NCBI RefSeq assembly: GCF_014904815.1
Contig: NZ_JACZFR010000021.1
Coordinates: 62,001-126,000 of the forward strand
Reading direction: 5' to 3'
Source: Microbulbifer taiwanensis
Lineage (GTDB): Bacteria > Pseudomonadota > Gammaproteobacteria > Pseudomonadales > Cellvibrionaceae
DNA: 64,000 nt
Part shown: positions 37,364 through 45,127 of the stretch, in pieces
Position numbering within the stretch: the stretch's first letter is position 1
How the letters are laid out: the number at the start of each line of letters is the position of its first letter
The notes under the pieces: generated by a model
Seen by the model: only the letters and a program-made list of their open reading frames with translations
What the model was told of the DNA's origin: nothing
Databases searched by the model: none
Position numbers and translations under genes: made by a program

Positions 37364-38299
37364 ATGCGCGGTGTATTTCTGGACGCACTGACCATGAAGC
37401 TGGAGGAACTGGATACCTCCGCCCTGGAAAAGAGCCTGGACCACTGGGACTTTTATGACACCACAACCGCGGATGAAATCGCCGAGCACATCGCGGGTGC
37501 GGATGTGGTCATCACCAACAAGGTGGTCCTCGACCGCGGGATTATCGACAAGGCGCCGAATCTCAAACTGATCTGCGTCTGCGCCACCGGCACCAACAAT
37601 ATCGATATGGGTGCGGCGCAGGAGCGCAGAATCCCGGTGCGCAATGTGCAGGGCTACGCCGGCGCCTCTGTACCGCAGCACGCCCTCGCCCTGATACTGG
37701 CGCTGGCCAATCGCTGGCACGATTACCACAATGACGTCATGTCCGGCCGCTGGAGCCAGTCGCCGATATTCTGCCTGCTGGATCACCCGGTAATGGAGCT
37801 GGCCGGCAAGAATCTGGGTATTATCGGCTACGGCGACCTGGGGCAGAGAGCCGCACAGCTGGGTCGCGCGCTGGATATGAATATCCTGGTGGCGGAATCC
37901 TTCGTCGGCCACAGACAGGAGGGGCGCGTTCCGCTGCGGCGGCTGCTGGCCGAGTCGGATGTAATCAGCCTGCACTGCCCGCTCAGCGAACACACGGAAC
38001 GACTGGTAAACAGGGCGTTTCTCACCGCGATGAAGCCCGGCGCGCTGCTGGTCAATACCGCCCGCGGCGGCCTGGTGGATGAACAGGCGCTCGCCGATGC
38101 ACTGCGGAGCGGCCACCTCGGCGGCGCGGCCCTGGATGTACTGAGCGAGGAACCGCCATCGGCGGATCACCCGCTGCTGGCGAAGGGCATCCCCAACCTG
38201 ATCATCACGCCGCACAATGCCTGGATCAGCCGCGAGAGTCGCCAGCGACTGCTGGACGGCGTGGTGCAAAATATCCGCGATTGGCGCACTTCGACTTAG
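37364..38299 (+). CDS. D-2-hydroxyacid dehydrogenase (NAD-dependent)
   Basis: The 311-residue protein starts MRGVFLDALTMKLEELDTSA after aaggatctgaatca. The nucleotide-binding Rossmann motif is LGIIGYGDLGQRAAQLG. The catalytic arginine lies in VNTARGGLVDEQALA, the glutamate in DVLSEEPP and the histidine in TPHNAWISRESRQ. It belongs to the glycerate/hydroxypyruvate (GRHPR) class by this pattern, but the substrate is uncertain. A hairpin follows the stop. Confidence 0.9.
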   Translation: MRGVFLDALTMKLEELDTSALEKSLDHWDFYDTTTADEIAEHIAGADVVITNKVVLDRGIIDKAPNLKLICVCATGTNNIDMGAAQERRIPVRNVQGYAGASVPQHALALILALANRWHDYHNDVMSGRWSQSPIFCLLDHPVMELAGKNLGIIGYGDLGQRAAQLGRALDMNILVAESFVGHRQEGRVPLRRLLAESDVISLHCPLSEHTERLVNRAFLTAMKPGALLVNTARGGLVDEQALADALRSGHLGGAALDVLSEEPPSADHPLLAKGIPNLIITPHNAWISRESRQRLLDGVVQNIRDWRTST

Positions 38300-38350
38300 G
38301 GCCTGTGCACACTGGGATCGCCAGCCGCGCTGCTGGCTTTACAGGCCCTA
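38297..38350 (+). terminator. Nested hairpin after the hydroxyacid dehydrogenase gene
   Basis: An inner stem gccagc/gctggc (38320-38325/38332-38337) is followed by three T's. An outer stem tagggcctgt/acaggcccta (38297-38306/38341-38350) overlaps the stop codon. It may act as a terminator. Confidence 0.5.
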
Positions 38351-38451
38351 ATGGGTCGTGCGAGAAATTCGGCAACTAAAGCACACAGGCTTCGGTGTTG
38401 CCCTGGAGCCTGTGACGAAGTGATCGGTTACAGAATTTGCCGCATGGACCA

Positions 38452-38775
38452 CTAGTCTACGGATTCTTCCGCGGTCGCCTCGTTGTCGATGATGGCTGGT
38501 TCGGTGCAATGCCAGCCCCAAGCCGCCTGTTTCTCGGCGAAAGCTTTCGCCCTGGCCTCGCAGTAGCCGATTTCGTGCTCAGAGCGCCACAGAATCTGCA
38601 CCCCTTCCGACTTGGTGTAGCTCACCTCGCAGGGCACCCTGCCCGGTGGGCTGGCGTAGAGCACCTCGATCACCCTTTCGCTGCTCCCGAGCCTGCATAC
38701 ATAGCGGTCCTGCGCCACAGCGGTGCAGATACACAGCCCCGCCAGCGCCGCACAAAGGATTCGAGATTTCACCAC
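38452..38775 (-). CDS. Secreted cysteine-containing hypothetical protein
   Basis: The 107-residue protein starts at a GTG (38775; gggaggg upstream). Signal peptide: VKSRILCAALAGLCICTAVA. The mature part has cysteines in DRYVCRLGSS, VPCEVSYTKSEG, IGYCEARAKAF and GWHCTEP, so two disulfides are plausible. I do not recognise a family. It is probably periplasmic and monocistronic. The 266-bp gap to its right is described by the next gene. Confidence 0.65.
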   Translation of the reverse strand: MVKSRILCAALAGLCICTAVAQDRYVCRLGSSERVIEVLYASPPGRVPCEVSYTKSEGVQILWRSEHEIGYCEARAKAFAEKQAAWGWHCTEPAIIDNEATAEESVD

Positions 38776-39041
38776 AGCCCTCCCTTTTCGCCGATACCTG
38801 CAGGCGAAATGTAATGTGCAGGGCCTCCACTTGGCGATCGGTTTCCTATTGCCCCGGCCGCCTCAGTAGCGACAAGTGACTACCGCTCCACTGAAATACG
38901 AGCCCCCGAGCCCTCCCCTCCACCATTTCGCAACAAAACCCACCAGTTCTGCACCGTCTTTTCGAACCCTCCGCCCGTGGTGTTTGGCGACCGCGACTAT
39001 AGGATAGGGGGACAGGTAAATCCCCTGAGAAGGAGAGTTTT

Positions 39042-39287
39042 ATGGCAACCGCAAAAGCACTTCACAACAGTCAGGATAAACTGAAGCAGGCCTATCATCT
39101 CGCCGGTGAGGCAGCACAGGAGACGGCACAGAGCCTGAGGGCGCGTGCGACTTCTTCTCTCAATACGAGCAAGAAACGCGCAACTGATTTGGAACAAAGG
39201 GCGGAAGCCTCCATCAAGGCGCACCCGGTTCTGAGTGTAACTTGCGCCTTTGCCGCGGGATGGGTCATTGCAAAGCTGTTGAAATAG
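39042..39287 (+). CDS. YqjD/ElaB-like (DUF883) membrane-anchored protein
   Basis: The 81-residue protein has a helical, charged N-terminal body (KALHNSQDKLKQAYHLAGEA) and a C-terminal membrane helix (PVLSVTCAFAAGWVIAKLL). This is the layout of the ribosome-associated, stress-induced YqjD/ElaB family. aaggag sits seven bases before the ATG. The upstream gap (38776-39041) has a -10-like tatagg and no other gene. It begins a three-gene cluster with the YqjE- and YqjK-like genes. Confidence 0.78.
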   Translation: MATAKALHNSQDKLKQAYHLAGEAAQETAQSLRARATSSLNTSKKRATDLEQRAEASIKAHPVLSVTCAFAAGWVIAKLLK

Positions 39288-39325
39288 CGCGACTCACAGC
39301 GTCACTTCTGTGGGGAGCCTGACCA

Positions 39326-39799
39326 ATGGCGCGCACAACGAAACCTCAGTCTCATGACGAGACACCCGAACCGGCTGCACAGCACCGCAGCCGGTTCGAT
39401 GCATCTGAGTCACCTGAAAATGAAGATGACAGCCAGGCACTGGCGCGGGCCGATGCCACTGTGACACTGCTGACCGCGTGGCTGGCCAACCTGCAGTCGC
39501 TGGTTCGGCTGGAATTCAGTCGCACCCTGGCGGCCAGCAAACGGATCATCGCCCTGCAATTGCTGCTTTTGCCACTGGTCCTGGCACTGGTGCTGAGTCT
39601 CTGTGGCGGCGCCGGCTTGATCGGCTACTACTACTCCCAGTCGCTCTATATCGGTTTTTCCGTCTTTGTATTGACGCAGCTGTTGATCCTGATCGGAATC
39701 CTGCTCTACCAGAGAAAATTGAGTTCCATGATTGGGTTTGGCGAATCCAAACGGCAGGCAAAAGAGGCACTGAGCGATGTCTTTGAAAGCTTTAAGTGA
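39326..39799 (+). CDS. YqjE-like (holin superfamily) membrane protein
   Basis: The 157-residue protein has a hydrophilic N-terminus, then two adjacent membrane helices (IALQLLLLPLVLALVLSLCG; YIGFSVFVLTQLLILIGILL) and a cytoplasmic tail. The layout matches YqjE-type proteins, which are annotated as phage-holin-like but occur on the chromosome next to YqjD. It overlaps the next gene by 23 bases, so the pair is translationally coupled. Confidence 0.72.
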   Translation: MARTTKPQSHDETPEPAAQHRSRFDASESPENEDDSQALARADATVTLLTAWLANLQSLVRLEFSRTLAASKRIIALQLLLLPLVLALVLSLCGGAGLIGYYYSQSLYIGFSVFVLTQLLILIGILLYQRKLSSMIGFGESKRQAKEALSDVFESFK

Positions 39800-40019
39800 A
39801 GATATCCAGCGCCGCAGCCGCGAGATGGATCGACAGCGCTCTTCGGCCCTGGTGTTGCTGAAACGGCAAAAATGCGAACTGCAACAGCAGGTGCAGAAAA
39901 TTCCTCTCCCGGTCATGATTGGCCTGGCGCTGGTGGGGGGATTCCTGACGCAGCGGCTGTTTCGCACCAGGGTGCCGTCCCGCGCCTTCCGCCTCTTCCT
40001 TCGGTGGCGGAAACTGTAA
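39777..40019 (+). CDS. YqjK-like small membrane protein
   Basis: The 80-residue protein has a charged N-terminal helix (SLKALSEDIQRRSREMDRQR), one membrane segment (PVMIGLALVGGFLTQRLF) and a basic C-terminus (SRAFRLFLRWRKL). Its place as third gene after YqjD- and YqjE-like genes gives the name; sequence alone would not. Confidence 0.62.
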   Translation: MSLKALSEDIQRRSREMDRQRSSALVLLKRQKCELQQQVQKIPLPVMIGLALVGGFLTQRLFRTRVPSRAFRLFLRWRKL

Positions 40020-40080
40020 TCCACTGGCGTTATCCTAGGGCCAGTTGACACTAGGATTCCCACCAACTGTTTCCACCGCC

Positions 40081-40968
40081 ATGACGCTCGACCACACAAT
40101 TTCGCCCGGGCCCACGCAGGCCCCTCTCTCCACGGAGGCCGCCGCCGAGCGGCTGGCCACCTTTATCCAGCGTCACCCGCGCCTGATGATCCTGACCGGC
40201 GCCGGCGTCAGCACCGACTCGGGAATCCCGGACTACCGCGACACCGACGGCGCCTGGAAACGCAAGCAGCCGGTACAACATCGGGAGTTTTTGGGCAGCC
40301 TGAGCAGCCGCCAGCGCTATTGGGGGCGCAGCCTGATCGGTTGGCCGGTGTTGCGCAATTCCAGGCCCAATCCGGCCCACCGGCACCTGGCCGAGCTTGA
40401 GCAGCGGGAACATGCGCATTTACTGGTTACACAGAATGTGGACCGGCTGCACCAGCGCGCGGGCAGCCGGCGCGTGCTCGACCTGCACGGCCGGGCCGAC
40501 GAGGTGGTCTGTATGGACTGCGGCTATCGCTGCGATCGCCAACTGGTGCACGAACGGTGTTTCGCGTTGAATCCCGGATTCCTTCGCAGCGGGGCCCCGC
40601 AAACCACTGTGGCGCCGGACGGTGACGCCGAACTGGAAGTCGATTTCAGCGCTTTCCAGGTCGCCGACTGCCCCCACTGCGGCGGCATACTGAAGCCGGA
40701 CGTGGTCTTCTTCGGCGATAGTGTGCCCAGTGCCCGGGTGCAGCAGGCACTGGATGCACTGCGGACCAGCGACGGCCTACTGGTAATCGGCTCATCGCTG
40801 ATGGTCTATTCCGGCTATCGCTTCTGCCGCTACGCGCGGGAATGGCACAAGCCGATGGCGGCGCTGAACCTGGGGCGCACCCGCGCGGACGACATCATCG
40901 ATTTGAAGCTGAATGCCCGCATTGGCGAAACACTCGGTGCCGCCCTGGCACAACTCTCATCGCGATAA
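40081..40968 (+). CDS. Sir2-family NAD-dependent protein deacylase
   Basis: The 295-residue protein has the NAD-binding GAGVSTDSGIPDYRDTDG, catalytic HG in LDLHGRADEVVCMDCG, TQNVDRLHQRAGS and the zinc-binding cysteines in CMDCGYRC...CPHCGG. The conserved KPDVVFFGDSVP and GSSLMVYSGYR are present. The DSGIPDYRDTDG pattern resembles class II (SIRT4-like) sirtuins more than CobB. A TTG at 40045 could add 12 residues; the ATG at 40081 is preferred. It ends two bases from the stop of the convergent GST gene. Confidence 0.92.
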   Translation: MTLDHTISPGPTQAPLSTEAAAERLATFIQRHPRLMILTGAGVSTDSGIPDYRDTDGAWKRKQPVQHREFLGSLSSRQRYWGRSLIGWPVLRNSRPNPAHRHLAELEQREHAHLLVTQNVDRLHQRAGSRRVLDLHGRADEVVCMDCGYRCDRQLVHERCFALNPGFLRSGAPQTTVAPDGDAELEVDFSAFQVADCPHCGGILKPDVVFFGDSVPSARVQQALDALRTSDGLLVIGSSLMVYSGYRFCRYAREWHKPMAALNLGRTRADDIIDLKLNARIGETLGAALAQLSSR

Positions 40969-40970
40969 CC

Positions 40971-41846
40971 TCAAGAATCCGACTCGCCCAGCTTGTCCTG
41001 TGTGCGGGTTTCGAAATCGCTGGCATCGTGGCGCTCATGCAGTTGTGTTGCCGGATCTCCCCAGGTGCGGTTGACCATGCGACCGCGCTTCACCGCCGGC
41101 CGCCGGGCGATTTCCTCGGTCCAGCGCATCACATGTTTGTAAGTGTGGCCCTCGAGAAACTCCGCCGCCTCGTAGACCTTGTTCTTGACCAGGGCGCCGT
41201 ACCAGGGCCAGATCGCCATATCGGCAATGGTGTACTCCTGCCCGGCGATATAGGGGTGATCGGCCAGCTGCCGGTCCAGCACATCCAGCTGGCGCTTCAC
41301 TTCCATCGCGAAGCGGTTGATCGGGTATTCGTATTTCTCCGGCGCATAGGCGTAGAAGTGACCGAAGCCACCACCGAGGTAAGGGGCACTGCCCATCTGC
41401 CAGAAGAGCCAGTTCAGGGTCTCGGTGCGCCCGGCCGGTGTGTGCGGCAGGAAGGCACCGAACTTTTCCGCCAGGTAGAGCAGGATGGAACCCGACTCGA
41501 AAACCCGGATCGGCGGATGCATGCTGCAGTCGACCAGGGCCGGTATCTTGGAGTTGGGGTTGATATTGACAAAACCGCTACCAAACTGGTCGCCCTCGCT
41601 GATATCGATCAGGTGCGCGTTATACTCGGCCCCCTCCTGTCCCAGCGCCAACAGCTCCTCGAGCATGATGGTCACCTTGACGCCGTTGGGCGTCCCCAGG
41701 GAATAGAGCTGCAGCGGGTGCCTGCCGACCGGCAGCGCTTTCTCGTGGGTGGCGCCGGCGATGGGGCGGTTTATATTGGCGAATTGGCCACCACTCTCCG
41801 AATCCCACTTCCAGACTCTGGGCGGTGTATAGGTGCTGTCCGACAT
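40971..41846 (-). CDS. yghU: YghU-like glutathione S-transferase / disulfide-bond oxidoreductase
   Basis: The 291-residue protein starts MSDSTYTPPRVWKWDSESGG, typical of the long YghU/Nu-class GSTs. The thioredoxin-like half has LYSLGTPNGVKVTIMLEELL and NPNSKIPALVD. The alpha-helical half has IAGQEYTIADMAIWPWYGAL. These enzymes bind two glutathione molecules and reduce disulfides. It ends two bases from the sirtuin stop; the ATG at 41846 follows ggag. Confidence 0.92.
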   Translation of the reverse strand: MSDSTYTPPRVWKWDSESGGQFANINRPIAGATHEKALPVGRHPLQLYSLGTPNGVKVTIMLEELLALGQEGAEYNAHLIDISEGDQFGSGFVNINPNSKIPALVDCSMHPPIRVFESGSILLYLAEKFGAFLPHTPAGRTETLNWLFWQMGSAPYLGGGFGHFYAYAPEKYEYPINRFAMEVKRQLDVLDRQLADHPYIAGQEYTIADMAIWPWYGALVKNKVYEAAEFLEGHTYKHVMRWTEEIARRPAVKRGRMVNRTWGDPATQLHERHDASDFETRTQDKLGESDS

Positions 41847-41979
41847 GCGTTGACTCCGCTGTGCAATTTTTTGTTGGCGGTGAGATCCGCAGGTTAGCGC
41901 GAAGCGCCGACCGCCGTCACTGCCCAAAGCTGGCGGAATATTGCCGAGGGCTGCAGTTCCAGGGCGGGCGTCTCGCCGG

Positions 41980-42873
41980 TTACTGTCGCCGCCGCATGTT
42001 TTCCGCCAGGAACTCCACCGCGGCGCGTACCCCGGGCAGTAGTCCGCGCCTGTGGGGCATCACTATCGTTGTGGTTACACTGCCACAGTTCCAACCCGGC
42101 AGTACCCGAACCAACCGCCCGGATTCCAGTTCGGCGCGGCACAACATCTCCGGCAGGCAGGTGACACCCAGTCCCGCCGCCGCAGAGGCCGCCAGCACCG
42201 CCGATTCGTTGGCCGTCATTCGCGGCAGCGGCGCCACCCTCTCTTCCCCTCCCGCGGTGTCACGCAACGCCCAAGTGCCGTTGCGGGGGCCGGTGATCAA
42301 TCCGTGGTGCTTTTGCAGGTCCCGCGGACAGTCCAGGCACCCGTGCCGGTCGAGGTACGCCGGCGCCGCCACCAGGATGATCGGCTCCTCCATGATCTTG
42401 CGCTGCACCAACCCGGAGTCAGGAAGCGGTGCAAAGTGGCTGCGAATGGCAAAATCAAACCCCTCCTGTACCAGATCCACATAGCGGTCCGACACATCCA
42501 CCAGCAGGTGCAATCTGGGAAACCTCTGCGCAATCTGGGGCAGATACGCGGCCAGATACACCTGCGCCACCGGCACTGATGTGCTGATGCGCACGGTGCC
42601 ACTGGGCTCGGACGCGCGGCTGCGCACCACTGCCTCGGCGGTCTCGGACTCGATCAGCGCGGCGCGCGCGTGCTCGAAAAAATCCCGCCCCAGGTCCGTG
42701 AGCGTAAAGCTGCGCGAAGTGCGGTGAATCAGTCGCGTATCCAGATCCGCTTCCAGTTCCGCGACCCGTTTGCTGATGGTCGATTTGGGAATACCCAGAC
42801 TGCGCGCGGCGGCGGCAAAACCACCATGCTCCACAGCGCGCACAAAGAAAAACAGGTCGTTGAGGTTCAGCAT
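41980..42873 (-). CDS. LysR-family transcriptional regulator
   Basis: The 297-residue protein starts MLNLNDLFFFVRAVEHGGFA, with the HTH at AARSLGIPKSTISKRVAELE and a periplasmic-binding-like effector domain after residue 90. It is transcribed divergently from a GST gene with a 130-bp shared gap, so it probably controls that gene. An ATG at 42891 would add six residues. Confidence 0.92.
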   Translation of the reverse strand: MLNLNDLFFFVRAVEHGGFAAAARSLGIPKSTISKRVAELEADLDTRLIHRTSRSFTLTDLGRDFFEHARAALIESETAEAVVRSRASEPSGTVRISTSVPVAQVYLAAYLPQIAQRFPRLHLLVDVSDRYVDLVQEGFDFAIRSHFAPLPDSGLVQRKIMEEPIILVAAPAYLDRHGCLDCPRDLQKHHGLITGPRNGTWALRDTAGGEERVAPLPRMTANESAVLAASAAAGLGVTCLPEMLCRAELESGRLVRVLPGWNCGSVTTTIVMPHRRGLLPGVRAAVEFLAENMRRRQ

Positions 42874-42894
42874 AAAAGACAAAGTACACATGTA

Positions 42895-42923
42895 TAGACT
42901 TTAAAACCGATATTTACAGTCTA
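42895..42923. promoter_or_regulatory. Candidate LysR operator
   Basis: The inverted repeat TAGACT-N17-AGTCTA lies between the divergent LysR and GST genes, 22 bases upstream of the LysR start. The spacing is longer than the classic T-N11-A, and the inside is AT-rich. Confidence 0.4.
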
Positions 42924-43003
42924 CTCAAACAAAGTCCACGGAAATACAGTGGCGCCACCCGATCAACGGGCCCAACCCAGAATACGGACAAATGGAGAAT
43001 CCT

Positions 43004-43711
43004 ATGACCCCTGTACTTTTCTACGGCGTACCTTCGGGCTGCTCCTTCGGTTCCATCGTCGCCCTCGAATGGCTCGGCAAACCCTACCAGTTGTGCCGGG
43101 TGGAAATGCCTGAAGCCGCGACCAGTGACAGCTACCGTCGTATCAACCCCCTGGCGGAAACCCCATCACTGCTGACCGGCGCGGGCGACACCATCAGCGA
43201 AAGCATGGCAATCCTCGGCCATATAGGTGCGCGGGGTATAGAACAGAAACTCGGTTTCGCCCAGGGCACAGCAGAATCCGACCGCCTGAACCAGATGCTC
43301 GCCTTCCTCAATACCACTTTCTTCGCCGCCTATGCACCCCTGTGGTATGCATACGAGCATGACGTCGAGGTCAGAGAGAGGGAAGCGCTCAGGAATTACG
43401 GTCGCCATAACGTAGAGCACGCCCACGCCGCCCTCGAATCCATGCTGGGCGACAGTGAATGGCTCCTCGGTAACAACCGCACCCTGGCGGACGCCTACTT
43501 TATCGGCATAGCCCGCTGGAACGAGTATCACCAGGCAGTGGACCGCCGTGACTATCCCAATCTGCACCGGCTCTACGAAAAACTGCAGGCCGACCCAGGG
43601 GTGATCTTTGCCCATGCGATAGAACAACAGCGGCCCGCGGCAAGCAGTGGCGGCTTTCTAGGCGAGATCGATCTGCAGCAGGCCCTTGCACGGCTCACGC
43701 AAGTCGCATGA
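43004..43711 (+). CDS. Glutathione S-transferase family protein
   Basis: The 235-residue protein starts MTPVLFYGVPSGCSFGSIVA; gga(g) precedes the ATG and the ATG at 42992 adds only four residues. It has a thioredoxin-like N-terminal half (INPLAETPSLLTG) and an all-helical C-terminal half (LLGNNRTLADAYFIGIARWN). It is probably induced through the divergent LysR regulator. Substrate is unknown. Confidence 0.88.
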   Translation: MTPVLFYGVPSGCSFGSIVALEWLGKPYQLCRVEMPEAATSDSYRRINPLAETPSLLTGAGDTISESMAILGHIGARGIEQKLGFAQGTAESDRLNQMLAFLNTTFFAAYAPLWYAYEHDVEVREREALRNYGRHNVEHAHAALESMLGDSEWLLGNNRTLADAYFIGIARWNEYHQAVDRRDYPNLHRLYEKLQADPGVIFAHAIEQQRPAASSGGFLGEIDLQQALARLTQVA

Positions 43712-43937
43712 CCCTGCACACCCGCTCCCAGTGGGCGGGTGCTCTTTCCCGACCAGTTCCACTTCCATACCCGATTCAGCCAAGGTCTCAGGCAGTAGCC
43801 GCACTGCACAGCCGCCGAGAACCCACTGGTCCGCTACCCTTCCGCGAGAGTACACTGCCGCTGCGGCACCGGCCGCAAATCCCCCCAGAGGTGCCCGGGC
43901 AAAAACAAAAAAAGCCAATCGACCTGAGGGTCCAATA

Positions 43938-45083
43938 ATGTCTTATTTCGAAGGTATGAAACGCCTGCCCGGCGTTCCCGTCGGCCGCGCCGCCTACAGT
44001 GACCGCATGGCCTATATCGGCGCCGAACTCTCGCGCCTCGTCTACGAACCCTTCACCCCGGATGCCAGCCTCACCGATATCCTGAAAGAACTCGGCAAGG
44101 CAAAGAACGACACAGAGCGCAAGGAGCTGCTGGGCGCCTGGAGCAACCACCTGCAGAGCGCCAACTGCCAGCTCGCGGACGGCATCCGCACGATCCTGCG
44201 GGAAAACCACTTCGAACCCATTGCCTTTTACGACAGATCGGAGACCCAGGCCTTTCTCGCTCGCATGGACGAAGGGGCCGGGCGCAAGGTGCTGACTCTC
44301 TGCTTCCGCGGCACCGAGATGAATCCCTGGGATATCGCCGCCAACCTGAAATTCACCCTGGAGCCCTCGGGAGACCAGGGCCGCGTGCACGCGGGTTTCA
44401 AGCAGGCCTTCGAGTATATTCGCGGGGATCTGGAGCGGGATCTCGACCGGCACCCGGACCACCCGCTATACAGCTTCGGCCACAGCCTGGGCGGCGCCCT
44501 GGCCCTGATCTGCACTCGCGAGCTGAATGCCAGGGGCCACGGCGCCACCTATGTGTACGGCGCACCGCGCACCGGCGACCGGCTGTATTTCAGCTCAGTG
44601 AAGACGCCCATCTATCGCCTGGAGATCGGCGGCGACCCAGTGCCTATGGTGCCCTTCGGCTACGGCTTCAACGGCCTTCTCGCCCTGTTAAAGCTGATTC
44701 CGATCAACGGCACCCTGCAGATCGCCCGCTGGCTGCAGAGCCGATTTCTGGGCTACTACCACACAGGCTTTCGCGTGTTTATCAAGCACGCCGCCAACCG
44801 GCCCGACTCGCACAAAATCGGCTTCAGGAATATGCGCGTGGACCAGTCGGTGAATATCTTCTGGCGCATCAACTGTATCTGGCGCGCATGGCTGGGCAGC
44901 TTCCCGAACTTCAAGCAGATCGCCAGCTTTCACTCCATCAAGTTATACAGCGATATGCTGCAGGCGCATATGTTCCGGCGCAATCTGGATCAATTACTGG
45001 ACGCGGCCGATGGGGCCCTGGAGCCGCCGCGCGCAACCGCGCAACCGCAGCCCGAGCGGGAGACGGAGCTCGAAGGCGTGTAG
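43938..45083 (+). CDS. Lipase class 3 (fungal-lipase-type) protein, no signal peptide
   Basis: The 381-residue protein starts MSYFEGMKRLPGVPVGRAAY with no signal peptide. The alpha/beta-hydrolase core has the nucleophile elbow LYSFGHSLGGALALICTREL, the aspartate region YGAPRTGDRLYF and a candidate late histidine in LGYYHTGFRVF. The C-terminus is rich in proline, glutamate and arginine. The absence of a secretion signal leaves its location open. It faces the 947-residue gene across a 45-base gap holding a 26-bp near-perfect palindrome. Confidence 0.85.
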   Translation: MSYFEGMKRLPGVPVGRAAYSDRMAYIGAELSRLVYEPFTPDASLTDILKELGKAKNDTERKELLGAWSNHLQSANCQLADGIRTILRENHFEPIAFYDRSETQAFLARMDEGAGRKVLTLCFRGTEMNPWDIAANLKFTLEPSGDQGRVHAGFKQAFEYIRGDLERDLDRHPDHPLYSFGHSLGGALALICTRELNARGHGATYVYGAPRTGDRLYFSSVKTPIYRLEIGGDPVPMVPFGYGFNGLLALLKLIPINGTLQIARWLQSRFLGYYHTGFRVFIKHAANRPDSHKIGFRNMRVDQSVNIFWRINCIWRAWLGSFPNFKQIASFHSIKLYSDMLQAHMFRRNLDQLLDAADGALEPPRATAQPQPERETELEGV

Positions 45084-45093
45084 ACAGGAGGAG

Positions 45094-45119
45094 CGAGTCG
45101 GCCGGAGCCGGCCGACTCG
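45094..45119. terminator. Palindrome between convergent lipase and 947-residue genes
   Basis: cgagtcggccgg (45094-45105) and its inverted partner ending at 45119 make a strong 26-base palindrome with a tiny loop, centred between two convergent stop codons. No T-run follows on either strand. Confidence 0.5.
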
Positions 45120-45127
45120 ATTACAGG

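Noticed and set aside
39326..39799. Phage-holin interpretation of the YqjE-like gene
   Set aside because: Nearby genes are YqjD- and YqjK-like, and no phage lysis, portal or capsid gene is in the window, so it is a chromosomal membrane protein.
43938..45083. Lipase as a type VI secretion effector
   Set aside because: No VgrG, PAAR, Hcp or immunity-like gene is next to it, so the idea lacks support beyond the missing signal peptide.
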